A stretch of DNA of 64,000 nucleotides. Source: Lunularia cruciata. Its lineage: Eukaryota > Streptophyta > Marchantiopsida > Lunulariales > Lunulariaceae. Below, piece after piece: positions 1 to 10,600 of the stretch. Within the stretch, counting starts at the first letter, position 1. Every line of letters starts with the position of its first letter. The notes below the pieces were generated by a model. The model was not told the origin of the DNA, searched no databases, and saw nothing but the letters and a program-made list of their open reading frames with translations. Where the stretch lies: contig OX419756.1 in NCBI GenBank assembly GCA_948567375.1, positions 47,630,333 through 47,694,332 on the forward strand. Reading direction: 5' to 3'. Position numbers and translations under genes: made by a program.

Positions 1-133
1 GTATAGATTGCAGACATACAACTAACAATGGGGCTCCATAGCACCCGGCCTTCTTATCTTTGCCCATCATACGGTATACCATATACTTGGAGTAGATGGC
101 TATTTGGAGTTAAAGGGACCTAGCTAGGGGGCG

Positions 134-797
134 ATTATGGCACTTTAGAGTCTATGTATGACTTATGTGTGAGTTGTGCTTCTATAGTGTATGATGTTGA
201 TAGTGATGTATGTTGTGTAGTGATGTATACATGCATGATGGCTGTCATGCTATTTGTAGTGTCACATCTAGATTGCTCGGACACTAGAGTTGTAGTGATA
301 GTAGTTAGAGTTATTTCAGCAGTTTCTCAAAGACTACTTTTTGATGGTCAGATTTTTTGTTTGGGGTATTAGCTTCACGGTAGAGCCCACCGTCACTTTG
401 CACTATTTGCACCATCAAGTGTGCTGTCAGCGGGACCGTTAGGGTTTTAGACCTAGCTTGAGTCCAGGGTATACTTTTGAAGTGTAGTTCCATAGAGCTC
501 ACTTCTTTGATGTTGAGCCTTTGAGTTCATGGCTATGGTGGACAAAGCCCGGCAAGCGTCACCTGGATTCTCTTAGCTAGAGTGGGTATGGCTTGATTGT
601 AATCAATGCCCAATTGTTGGCAGTTTATAGAGTGACAGCTCAAGTACTGATCGGAGTTGAGTGTATTTGAGAGTTGTAAACAATTTGATTATTATGGCAC
701 TTTAGAGTCTATGTATGACTTATGTGTGAGTTAAGCTTCTATAGTGTATGATTTTGACAGCGATGTATGTTGTGTAGCAATCTATATACGCACGACA
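134..797. repeat. Direct repeat pair of about 105 bp, 557 bp apart
   Basis: The stretch beginning at 134 (attatggcactttagagtct) recurs at 691 with scattered substitutions and is followed in both places by the same ~100 bp, up to about 240 and 797. The 450 bp between shows no coding potential I trust. The pair could be the remnant of terminal repeats of a small element or a segmental duplication; no TG...CA ends or target duplication were found. Confidence 0.6.
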
Positions 798-1780
798 ACA
801 AAGAAGAAGAGCCCAAGAAATTTGAAGGCCAAAGAAGAGACAAGATAGCCATCAAAGGTGAAGATGAACCTTCAATGGTAGTACAAGCAATGCTAAGTAA
901 ACGCTTGTTCTAAGAATGAGAAGCTCCAATACTTGAAGGATCCAAGTTTGTCATATATTTGGTGGGAAGGTATTGGAGTTGATGGAGAAGATCTAGCCAA
1001 CCTACCAAAACTCATGCAAAGACATCATTGAATACATCTCTCTTATCCAAGACTACATAAGAACTCATACTTGTTAAGTGCAGAGTAGGCTAAGGCAAAG
1101 GAGGAGATAGAAGGTGCAGAACTTGTACAAGGAGGAAGTAAAGAAGATAAATCTATAATATAGGAGAATTTTGGGAGAAAGAGGTAGAACACTTTGCTTC
1201 TTGCATATCAAACAAAGAAAGAGGAGATCAAGACAATGCAAGGAGAGTTGAGAGCCCTTTGGCTTGGCCAAAAGTAAGCAATAGGTATTTTAAGAGAAGC
1301 TGAAGCCCAAGGATGAGGAAGTGGTGAGCAATCAAGGAGAATTAGAGAGTGCTAAGATACACTTAGTGATCCTTGATGTGCAATTCACCAAATATAGGAG
1401 GGAAGTGGTTGTTCAACATGAAGGGATGGCTGCCAAGCTAAAGAAGAAGGAGGAAGAGAAGGTAGATAATGGAAGAGATCAAGCAAGAGGTACAGGCCTT
1501 GCATAACAGCTCAAAAGAAAGGAAAGCCAAGATCTTCAAGCATATAGAAGAAGTTTGGGACCAACTGGTGGAAGATCTAGAGGAGATAGCTCAAGGTAGA
1601 CTAACCAAGGCAAAATTACATGAACTAAAGCTACAAGTCTAGAAGTTGGAGGAGAAGATGTACAAAGATGAGAAGGTGACACTCTAGCCTTGGAGACAGC
1701 TTACTACAAGGAGATGATCAATGCCTTATTAAAATCCTTAAAAGGAAAAGGTACTTCTTTGTAGTAGAAATTAGGCAAGA
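798..1780 (+). pseudogene. Degenerate coding-like region, coiled-coil type
   Basis: The plus strand is rich in Lys, Glu, Gln and Arg codons and translates in short open pieces interrupted by stops and frame changes. One piece at about 1470-1640 includes IFKHIEEVWDQLVEDLEEI, with the heptad-like spacing of a coiled coil. No conserved domain is recognised. The purine-rich strand and decay are typical of the internal part of an old transposable element or of a dead gene. The region was contiguous with 2511 onward before the solo LTR at 1781 inserted. Confidence 0.35.
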
Positions 1781-2510
1781 TGTAATACCAAGAGCTAGCC
1801 ATATGATCTAGATGTGAAATTTGGTTTGGTAACATTGGGAATGATGTTATACATGATGGTCAAAATAGATCAGATAGAAGTTTCACCAAAAGATTACTTC
1901 TAGTAATAGTGCAAAAACCAAAATAGACTTGAAATCCTTAGAACCAATAGTTAAACATATGATTTAAAGGTGAGAATTGGTTTGGTAACATCTAGAAGGA
2001 TGTTACACATGATGGACTAAATAGATCAGAAAGAGGTATCACCAAAATGGGACTTCTACTAATAGAGTAGGAACCAAAATATGCCTGAAATCTTTGAAGG
2101 CAATTTTGGAGGCCTAATTTATCTATGCTGATCCACCTCCCCCCCCCCAACAGAGGATAGGCTGGCCCTCCATCCCCTTTGTTTGTCTCATTGAGAGCTT
2201 TCCAATGGTACCTCACCCACGTGATTATGAGATTCCTACAAGAAGATTCTCTAAAAGACTCCTTCCGGTCAAAGCTTGTTTGACCAACCAGATAGGACCA
2301 AGACCGACATGTCACCCATCCAAGGGTGGAGCTTGCTGACATGTCACCTATCTGTGTGCCTAATCCTATGGTGGAGCTTCCTTGGAGGAGATCCCCTTTG
2401 TCTATATAATAAAGAGAAGGTGCTCCTTGGGGTATCAAAGGTTTGAGTGTGAAATTGTGTGTTTCTCATGGTGTGTTTCTCTTCAAGTCTCCTATCCTCG
2501 GAGTATTACA
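1781..2510 (+). mobile_element. Solo LTR, family F, copy 1
   Basis: The block starts TGTAATACCAAGAGC and ends GGAGTATTACA, so it has TG...CA ends with an 8-bp inverted terminal match (TGTAATAC). It is flanked by a perfect 5-bp duplication CAAGA (1776-1780 and 2511-2515). The same sequence recurs at 47393-48145 and, inverted and shorter, at 51826-52421. A TATA-like ctatataataaag lies near 2400, 3' in the LTR. There is no internal region or second LTR beside it, so it is best read as a solo LTR left by LTR-LTR recombination. Confidence 0.9.
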
Positions 2511-3350
2511 CAAGACACTTCATTGAAATACTTCTTTGTAGTTGTAGGATTTTTGAGTAGAAGCAATCCTAAGGCTTTCATAGTTGTACATCTTTGTAAG
2601 TGAAGGACCTTTGGAGTTGTAGGACCAAAGGGTTAGAATTTCAAATTGTCTTTGGAAACACTTGATATCTTTCTTGACATGCATAAGGCAACTAATCAAC
2701 TTGCATGAGATTAGGATATGATAGGATAAGAATCAAAATGTATAGTGTAGATGTAGGTAAGAGATCTTTGAAGTACTTCCATTGCTAGATCTCTTTGGGA
2801 TTGAGCAAGAGTAGGTATTTGAGGCTTAAGCACACTATAAATTCATTTTATTCTTTTCAAATTAAAGTTCAACAAAAGAGCTCTAAGTTCTTTGCAATTG
2901 TTTGCTTTCACCTTGAGTATTGGTGAATGTCTTTGTTGAGTAGTGGTAAGGAACTTTGTAGTAGGAACACAAGTGTTGAAGTGTATAGAAAGACATTTGT
3001 GCTTGATCAGAATGTGGAATTTTTGAAGCTTTGAAGAAGCAAAGCAATACATTGATTGATCAAGACTTAGTTATATGTCAAAAGTACCATGTAATTGAAG
3101 AGCAAAGACATTTGGCTGATGCAAAGGCATGTTCAAAGTTGTGCCTATCTGGGCAAGGGTAGCACGCAACCTTTGGAGTCAAAGTCTTTTAGGGATGAAG
3201 TGGCCTTTGGGGTTGAATGAGCCATCACCTTTAGGTATTAGTCAGACTTAATTTGTAGTGAAAGTAATCTTTTAATTTTCTTTTTTCCATAGTGCCCCCA
3301 AAGGGATGATACTACCCTCTTCTAGGAGTAGCTCACACCCAAGAGGCTAA
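2511..3350. other. Unassigned flank of solo LTR
   Basis: This continues the sequence interrupted by the solo LTR. It is rich in short TTGTAGG/TTTGGAG motifs and ends in a run (about 3230-3360) with a pyrimidine tract. No conserved coding region was recognised. Confidence 0.4.
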
Positions 3351-6300
3351 ATACATGAAAATAAACAAACTAGAAGACAATGACACTTCTAATCAATTCT
3401 TGTCCAACTTGTATCTTTGAGGGAACGACCTATTACTTACCACTGTATCACTTTTCAATTGATATTAGGTTACCACATGGAGGAAGACAGAAAAGAGTAT
3501 CATTTTCATAATGAATACATATTGCAACACTTAAAGAAGTGAAAGCTTTTATATGAGTTCTTAAAAGAAGATGTTAACTTCTTAGATCATAATCTTTCTA
3601 TTAAAGAATATGATCTAAGACAAGATAAAGACAAAAGATCAAGGTTACTATGAAATGACCATCTCAAGTGACTCTATTGATATTCAAAGATTTAATGATT
3701 TTGCAAGCTTCTATAAACCTATAATGATATACATCATTAGACATATTTCCCACCATTCCATGATCTCTTAGCAAGAATTGATATTTTATTAGGGTTAGAA
3801 TGACAAGGCTATATTGCAACAACTCAAGAACTTGATGAAAACTTGCCTAATCTTACAACTATACAATCTTAAGTTAACTTATTTAGTTGATTTTGATACT
3901 TTTAAAGGGATATTAAAGGGATATTATAAGAAGTGTTATTAGCAAATTTATACATGGTTTATAAATAATTATATTTTATTTAATAAATATTAAATTTTGG
4001 TAAATTAGACTCTTTTACTCATGACCATGAACAACTATCAAAAGTGTACACTACCATGGTTTAGTAGCATTCTCTTTTGAGCAAGCATGTGATCATGCAT
4101 ATAGTACAAAAGTCATTGTTGCAAGGAATTCAATTAGAGCATAAAAAGAATCAACATTATTATTAAAAAAGAAACTCAACCTTTATGAAACTAAGTTGGT
4201 GGAAAACTTAGAAAATCTCACAATCAAATATTTCTACCTATGTGCCAAATTATAAGTAACTTTCAGATTCCATATTTGGATCTAATACTAGTGTAGTCAA
4301 ATCACAAAATTTATACAAGTAAAATGACCTATTGAAATTGCAAGGAGATTCTTTTTCCAACTTTTTAACATAACTTATTACTTATACATGAGTATAGTTT
4401 TTCTTACACTAAGAATGAACTTTTATATAAGAGAAATTAAGTATCTCTCTAGGATGAAACATTATATTTATTTGGCTTGATTTTAAAAGGCATAATATAT
4501 CTAAATCTTAGGTTTGTTTCTTTAAAATTGGTGTTGATGGAAATGGATGTTTATTCTTGTAAAAGTTTCACAAGGAACAAAGTTTACAATTTTGAATAAG
4601 TTTGTCTTTCCACCCATTGCATGTTCAAAATTCTTCTTTAAAGCATAGGGATTGAATCTGATTCTCCTCATTTATGTAACCAAAAAGATTAATACTTTGT
4701 TATTACTAAATAACATAGGATGTTCCAAAAAGCTTTGAAGACCAAATTCTATTGATCTAATGAAATAAAATCACTCAAATATAAACTCACATTAGTATGG
4801 TCAATCACAAAATTTTTACTAGTAAAATTACAAATAGAACTTACAGGGAGATCCTTTTTCCAACCTTTCTCACACAACTTGTAATCAAGTAGAATGAGTA
4901 TACTTTTTTATGCAAATAATGGTTTTCCATAAGAGCAATTAAGTATATGTTTAGCATGATCTTATTCTCTTGTTTGACTTGACTTGACTGCAAATATAAT
5001 TTCCTAATCTTAGGTTATTTTCTTCAACATTGTTGTTTGTGGGAGAGTTCTAGATGATTATTCTCATAAAACTTTGCAAAGGAACAAAGCTTAAAATTTG
5101 AAATTAGCTTCTTTCTTTCCATCCATTATAGATTTATACTTCACTTGAAGACCATATGTATTGAATGTAAATCACATTATTCTAAACACTTATACTTTGT
5201 TATCTATTAACTTTAAATAAGATATTCAAAAAACGGAAAACAGAAAACAGAATCCCATCAATCTAAATAAATTAAATTAACTTAAATGCTATATAAATGT
5301 AGCATCTAAAATAATATTTATCATTCATTAGCAATAAGAATTTGTAGATTACTATTAACAATATATCTAGTCAAATTGCAAGATAGTGTTATGAGGATTT
5401 ATCAAATTTGACATTTTAAAGATGGAAATTACCCGTAAATAATATTTTATTTTGAAAAAGATATTGTAAAAAATTCATCTGAAATAAATATTTTTGAGGT
5501 GTTTACTGCAGAGTAAATAAAGAGAACCACTTTATATTTCATAGCGTATAATCAGTACATTAGCAAAGTGGTAAAAAATTATTCACACCTTCTCTAACCT
5601 TATATATCTTAGACTATTAATTATAGAAATAATCCTCTTATTTGCAAAATTTTCTTTTCTAGTAAATAGCAAGTGATAGGTTATTATCTAATTTTAATTG
5701 AACATTATCCTTTTCTATAGTTATTCTTTGTTTCTGTGGTAAAATATTATCCTTTTCTATATTTATTCTTTTTTTCTATAATAAAATATTATCTTTTCTT
5801 TTATGTATGAATAATAATATTATTATTATGTAAATTTAGAGTAAAGGTTTTACTGTTATCAACAATAAAAGGATATGAGTAAACAACACAAAGAATCAAC
5901 TAACAAGAGAAATAATCTTATTTTTATTTCATTTCATTTTATGTATTTCTAATTATTTATTTAATCATAACATACTAATAGGCTTCTTGAGACAACTTAG
6001 ATGATTGGAAAGATCATTAAAGTAATTTAATGATTAAATTAAATTAAATTAAATTTAACCTTGAGAGACATTTGACAATTCTGAATGAAGTCCTCTTTTT
6101 CTTATTAGATTATATATTTAAGATCTAAAACTTGTTTTGGGTAACAATGGAATCACCATTTAAGTACCTAATAAGAATCAGAAATAAACTTCTTAAACAA
6201 ATATTTATCTCTTAAAAATGCTATCAAATTGCTTATATGTGGTTTTTGTGTTTTATAAGAGTGATAGCTGTATTTGAAACCATAGAACAGATTGGAAATT

Positions 6301-7830
6301 CACCAACTTTCTGAAAGAATTATCATATCAGAATAATACCTCGAAAATTATAGTAAGATTACAATTAGGCCAAATTTTAGTTTGTTAAGTAGATCTTGTA
6401 ACTTCTTTGAGCTTATGAATTTTCTATGAATTCTGTGTTGACAAGCTTTCATATAGTATCAAATTATTTTACTTCTACATTTATATTATTGAAGAATAAT
6501 GTGTACCTCATCTATTGAAAATTGAAGCTATATAGAGAATTTGACAATGATACCATCATCAATTATCTGGCTAACATAAGTAAACTAGAAACTCTCTTAA
6601 TTCCTATCTTTTTAATTAAAAAGAAATAATTTAGAAATAATTTCATTTTAAAATTACAGTAAATAATCAAATCACCAAATTTTTCACTATTACCGTTGAA
6701 TCCTAGTTCAAACATCTCTATTTATGCTAGTATCATTTTTAAAATTTATTTACCGTATAAATAAAAATAATAATTTACCGATAAATTCATTCCATTTTAT
6801 ATTGATTATGAAACAAGTTTTACTTTAGATTTGTTTGAAATATTGTTAATATATCTGAGATAAAAAATTTAGAGATTCTCTATATTTGAAGATTCAACAT
6901 TCCCTCTCGGGAACTGCTACTTCAGTTTAAAAGGAAATATCAAAGCAAATAGTATTATGGAATCGTTGATAATAATGTAGTTCTCCGAAACTCCTCCATT
7001 TGAAAATAAGACTTATAGAACATATATTGCGTCCATTATTACATACAAGAGTTCTGATCCGATAAATCATATTAACTATTATTAGCAAGAAATATTAAAT
7101 CTCTTAAGAGCCGTTCCTATGACCATTCAACATATATTTCTAAATAAAAGTAAATGACATCATCCAATTCTATGGAGATAAAAGGCAAATCAAACTAATC
7201 ATTCACTCTTGATGTACAATATATTCTAGGCTAAATAAATCCATTATATAAAATTGTATATTACTTCGTGATGAACTTGTCTGCTAATTAATACAGTAAT
7301 TCCTTACTTCTTGTTGATCTTTTGACTTTTTGATTACTAAATCAAAATTGATTCTTATGATTTACCGCTGTTGAATTCAAATTTGTCAACAAAAGAATAA
7401 GTTAATGGCCTTTTGACATGATACTTTGGACTTAATGATAAGGATGTATGATATTGCTGCGACTCTTATCATCGATTTTGCTTCCCTTCAACAAAAATCT
7501 GCTTCGGTTCCTAATAATTTTGTGCAGATTCTAGTATACATTTTGCAATGCCTTTTCATGGCCCCAATAAGTTGGAAACTTATAATTGAGTGATACAACT
7601 TATCATGTTGAGCATTTTCATATGATAATTAGATATAGCACTATAATAAATTTAACTGAAAATTGTGTGAGAAGGATGATATCATTAATTTGTGTATATC
7701 TAGACACAGATGGTATTAGAGTAAACCCAAGAGTTTGATACAAATCAAATATATGATAGTACATGAACTTCAATATTTTACCATCTTTATGAATTGAGTT
7801 CTTTGATTGTGTCAACTATTTATCTAAGAG
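3351..7830. other. AT-rich gene-free stretch
   Basis: About 4.5 kb of very AT-rich sequence with frequent stops in all frames, short A/T runs and microsatellite-like patches (for example repeated aaatt at 6037-6056). Nothing in it looks like a gene. It contains the diverged tandem duplication listed separately. It may be old decayed transposon DNA or AT-rich intergenic spacer. Confidence 0.6.
4250..5240. repeat. Diverged tandem duplication, period about 503 bp
   Basis: Landmarks recur in the same order about 503 bp apart: atcacaaaat at 4301 and 4804, then a ttctttttccaac/tcctttttccaac tract, a gagtata block, an attaagtat block, an aatcttaggtt block, an aaaggaacaaag block, a tttccaccca/tttccatcca block and an atactttgttat end (about 4690 and 5190). 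The copies differ by many substitutions and small indels, so the duplication is old. Confidence 0.7.
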
Positions 7831-7963
7831 ACTACTTCCAGCAGAATTAAATAGTGTAACTAAGTATCAACCGAGCCGGTATGGACTAAGAGGTCTTCCT
7901 ATCCAAATGGCACAATTTGCAAAGACATATCATTACTAAACCATCCTCCAGTTACCATAAACT

Positions 7964-8234
7964 AGCATATTTTAGTCAACGTGTGTCCATTGTTTTACAT
8001 AGGACAGTGACTAGTGCAATCCATAGGAGAACAATAACATCAGGTGATATTTCTTCAGATGTTCCGTCGTTTGTAGACCGTACAATTTGCATAACTATAT
8101 CTTGGGTGCGGTAGTACAGATTTCTCATATAGACTCTATTGGAGCTTAGCCCCATTTTATCTCTTTTGTCTCTCCCTTGTACGGGTGGGAGTCTTCACAT
8201 CCTCTCTCTTTTCTACGCGGTCGCCCTTGACTTC
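7964..8234 (+). mobile_element. 5'-truncated LINE copy a
   Basis: The plus strand encodes the C-terminal tail of the LINE reverse-transcriptase polyprotein (QRVSIVLHRTVTSAIHRR, then a degenerate SDILG-like end), matching copies at 8558-9052, 49620-49800 and 62441-62949. It is flanked by a perfect 13-bp duplication GTTACCATAAACT (7951-7963 and 8235-8247). Only the last ~270 bp of the element are present, as expected after aborted target-primed reverse transcription. There is no clear poly(A) tail. Confidence 0.85.
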
Positions 8235-8472
8235 GTTACCATAAACTGAGTATCATTTTGCTTTGTCCGAATATAGAATGTTCCAAGTCAGGTTGATGCT
8301 AGAGGCCAAGAAGACATCCAATTTATTGTTACTTCCACCTCATAGAAAAACATTTGGTTTACTATTACTTTTACCTCAAAGGTGGATGGTAAAACCACAG
8401 GGCATTGGCTTGTATTTGAAGTGAATATAGTAAGTGGTAATCTCCGGCACGTAGATGAGAAATGTGTAGTCA

Positions 8473-9521
8473 TAGAAGGACGTCCACGAAGAAAAATTGA
8501 AGGATGGGAGTACCCCATCAAGCCGTACAAGAGAGAGATGAGAAAGGTAAAATGGGGCTAAGCCCCAATAGAGTCTATATGAGAAATCTGCCCTACTGCA
8601 CCTAAGATATCCGAACTATGCAAGTTGTGTGGTCTACAAACAAGTGGAGCATCCGAAGAAGCATCACCTAGTCTGATTACTCTTCTATGGATTGCACCAA
8701 CCACTGCCCTCTGTAGAGCAATAGACACACGTTGTCTAAAATGTACAACAAAGTATGAGAGTGAGAGTAGCACTCTCATTCTCATTCTCACTCTCACTCT
8801 CACTCTCATACCCTGGCGCCTAACATGATAAGCTCTCCCACACTCCCTAACAAATGTGTCAAATGTCACGTCCATCGCTCCATATAACTCCAAGGCTAGA
8901 GGAACAAAGAGGTGACCTTGCTGCATGCTCCTATACTTGGAGACCTTACGACCTGCTGCTGCACTTGCTGACCATCCAAGGAGATGGGTAATCACTCCCT
9001 CCAAAACTATATCTTGTGTAGGGTCTGTAACCACGACATCCACTATTGTCACCTAATCATCTCGGACCAAGTATAAGTCTGCCCTAACACGTGTCGTCTG
9101 CAAAGCGTACAAACTCTCTTTCCAAGCCAAGTATCCACTCTCTTGTGCCATAGCAAACACTATGTCCCTAATAGCATCATGGGTAGCTATCCTTTGTCCT
9201 CCAAAAGGACACCGTGTCATATGGATCGCTGCTTCGTCTAGTGTAGAACCACACTCACGAGTGAGTAATGAGGATGCATATGGGTGTACCAAACCTTGGC
9301 AAAACCTCATTGTTGTAGAGAAAGTAATTGGTGCAAGTCAAAATGCCCTAATGCACGATCAAGCTAGGATCCAAGAGCCTCCACCCTTGCCGGAGCAAGA
9401 GCAAAGACGTGCTCTAGTAGCCTGAGGAATGGACGAGTCAACTAAGATAGAATGTAACGTATGCTCATATTGTTGCTCCGTAAACCTCTAATCCAATGTG
9501 ATGATAGTGAAGCAAAAGATA
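8473..9521 (-). mobile_element. 5'-truncated LINE copy b with RT C-terminal region
   Basis: On the minus strand two abutting frames (9310-9053 and 9052-8558, separated by one TAG) encode the region following the RT domain of a non-LTR retrotransposon. First comes a Cys/His-containing segment (ECGSTLDEAAIHMTRCPFGG, then HDAIRDIVFAMAQESGYLAW). Then come VVVTDPTQDIVLEGVI, FVPLALELYGAMDVTF and a QRVSIALQRAVVGAIHRR tail. The 5' homology runs to about 9520. Imperfect 14-bp duplications (12/14 matches) flank it at 8459-8472 and 9522-9535. It is one of the least decayed copies of this family in the window and serves as the reference for the others. Confidence 0.85.
8756..8812. repeat. Hexanucleotide microsatellite in LINE copy b
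   Basis: CTCTCA/CTCATT units are reiterated about eight times beside an inverted gagagtgagag block, so the tract can fold back on itself. It expands a Ser/Arg-coding point in the LINE tail; other LINE copies have only one or two units at the same place. Confidence 0.8.
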
Positions 9522-9599
9522 GAAAGATGTAGTCACCAAGGAAGGAGCTTTCTATGAAAATATGGAATACAAGCTTGAGTGAGGATGTTTGCACGATAT

Positions 9600-10110
9600 T
9601 GAAACATTTGTTTATTCCTTATTTTAAAATAAGATGTTTTAAAATACCCCGATTTTTTATTAAAAATTCTATTTTATTGTTTGTCTCTTGTTTGAAAATA
9701 AGATGTTTTAAAATACCATGATTTTTTATTAAACATTCTATTTTATTGTCCGAACGATATCCGAGATTGAAACATTTGTTTGTTTCTTGTTTTAAAATAG
9801 AATGTTTTATAATGCATTTTAAAATACCACAATTTTTTATTTAACGTTCTACTTTACTGTACGGAATATATCAGAGTTCATCACTTCAAAGGAATGATAT
9901 ACAACTACATTGGAAAACATCACTCATTAGGGCAAAAAGAATGATATACAACTACTTTGGAAAACTTTATTGTACGTAGTGTATCAAAGTTCATAAGGGC
10001 AAAAGGAATTATATACAACTACATTGGAAAACATCACTCATTAGGGCAAAAAGAATGACATGCAACTACATTGGAAAACATCAATGTTCATCATGGCAGA
10101 AGAATGATAT
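9600..10110. repeat. Two short tandem-repeat clusters
   Basis: From about 9600 to 9880 a unit containing ttttaaaatacc, gattttttatta and ttctattttattg is repeated three times with variable spacing. From about 9890 to 10110 a different unit (gaatgatatacaactacatt, ggaaaacatcactcattagg) is repeated four to five times at ~60-bp spacing. No coding potential. Confidence 0.75.
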
Positions 10111-10330
10111 ACAACTACAATAAAGATATAATAAGAATAAGAATAATATATAATAATAATAAGAATAAAAACTACAAAAGAACGGTATACAACTACAATA
10201 AGAATAAGAATGATATATAATAATAATAATTACAAAAGAATGATATACAATTACAATAATATATATAATAAAATATAATAAGAATAAGAATAAGAATAAA
10301 AACTACAAAAGAATAACATGCAACTATTGA
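10111..10330. repeat. AT-rich microsatellite (ATAATA / AATAAG)n
   Basis: Runs of aataag, ataata and aataagaata alternate with short acaaaagaatgatatacaac pieces derived from the preceding tandem repeat. No gene. Confidence 0.85.
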
Positions 10331-10334
10331 ATCA

Positions 10335-10600
10335 CCTAGATGACTATTGAAACTGGTTCATATGATGGTGCGTGCGCGGTACAAGATTATCAAGATATTT
10401 GACCTAGATGAAACAACTGAGCTGCAGGTTAGATGACTATTGAAACTGGTTCATATGATGGTGCGGTCTGTACAAGATTATCAAGATTATCAGGATATTT
10501 GATGTAGTTGTTTCTTCTTCAAGTATTTGGTACAAGATTATCAAGATATTTGACCTATATGAAACAATTGAGCTGCAGTGCAAGCATTTAATAAACATTG
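10335..10600. repeat. 93-bp tandem repeat, partial third copy
   Basis: The block beginning tgactattgaaactggttca at 10341 recurs at 10434 (93 bp later), with a partial third copy from about 10530 (acaagattatcaagatattt, then gagctgcag). Small internal deletions distinguish the copies. Confidence 0.8.

Larger units (their letters stand above)
8281..9582 (+). pseudogene. Coding-like host fragment split by a LINE
   Basis: Reading from 8281 in the frame gtt-cca-agt, the plus strand is open except for one TAG (near 8339) up to the LINE insertion at 8473. It includes the peptides HWLVFEVNIVSGNLRHVDEK and, before that, FTITFTSKVDGKTTG. When the LINE and one target-site copy are ignored, the same frame continues from 9536 (TKEGAFYENMEYKLE) to a TGA at 9580-9582. 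The composition looks like real protein, but I do not recognise a family. Upstream of 8281 the frame closes at once, so this is at most a fragment or pseudogene. Confidence 0.35.
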
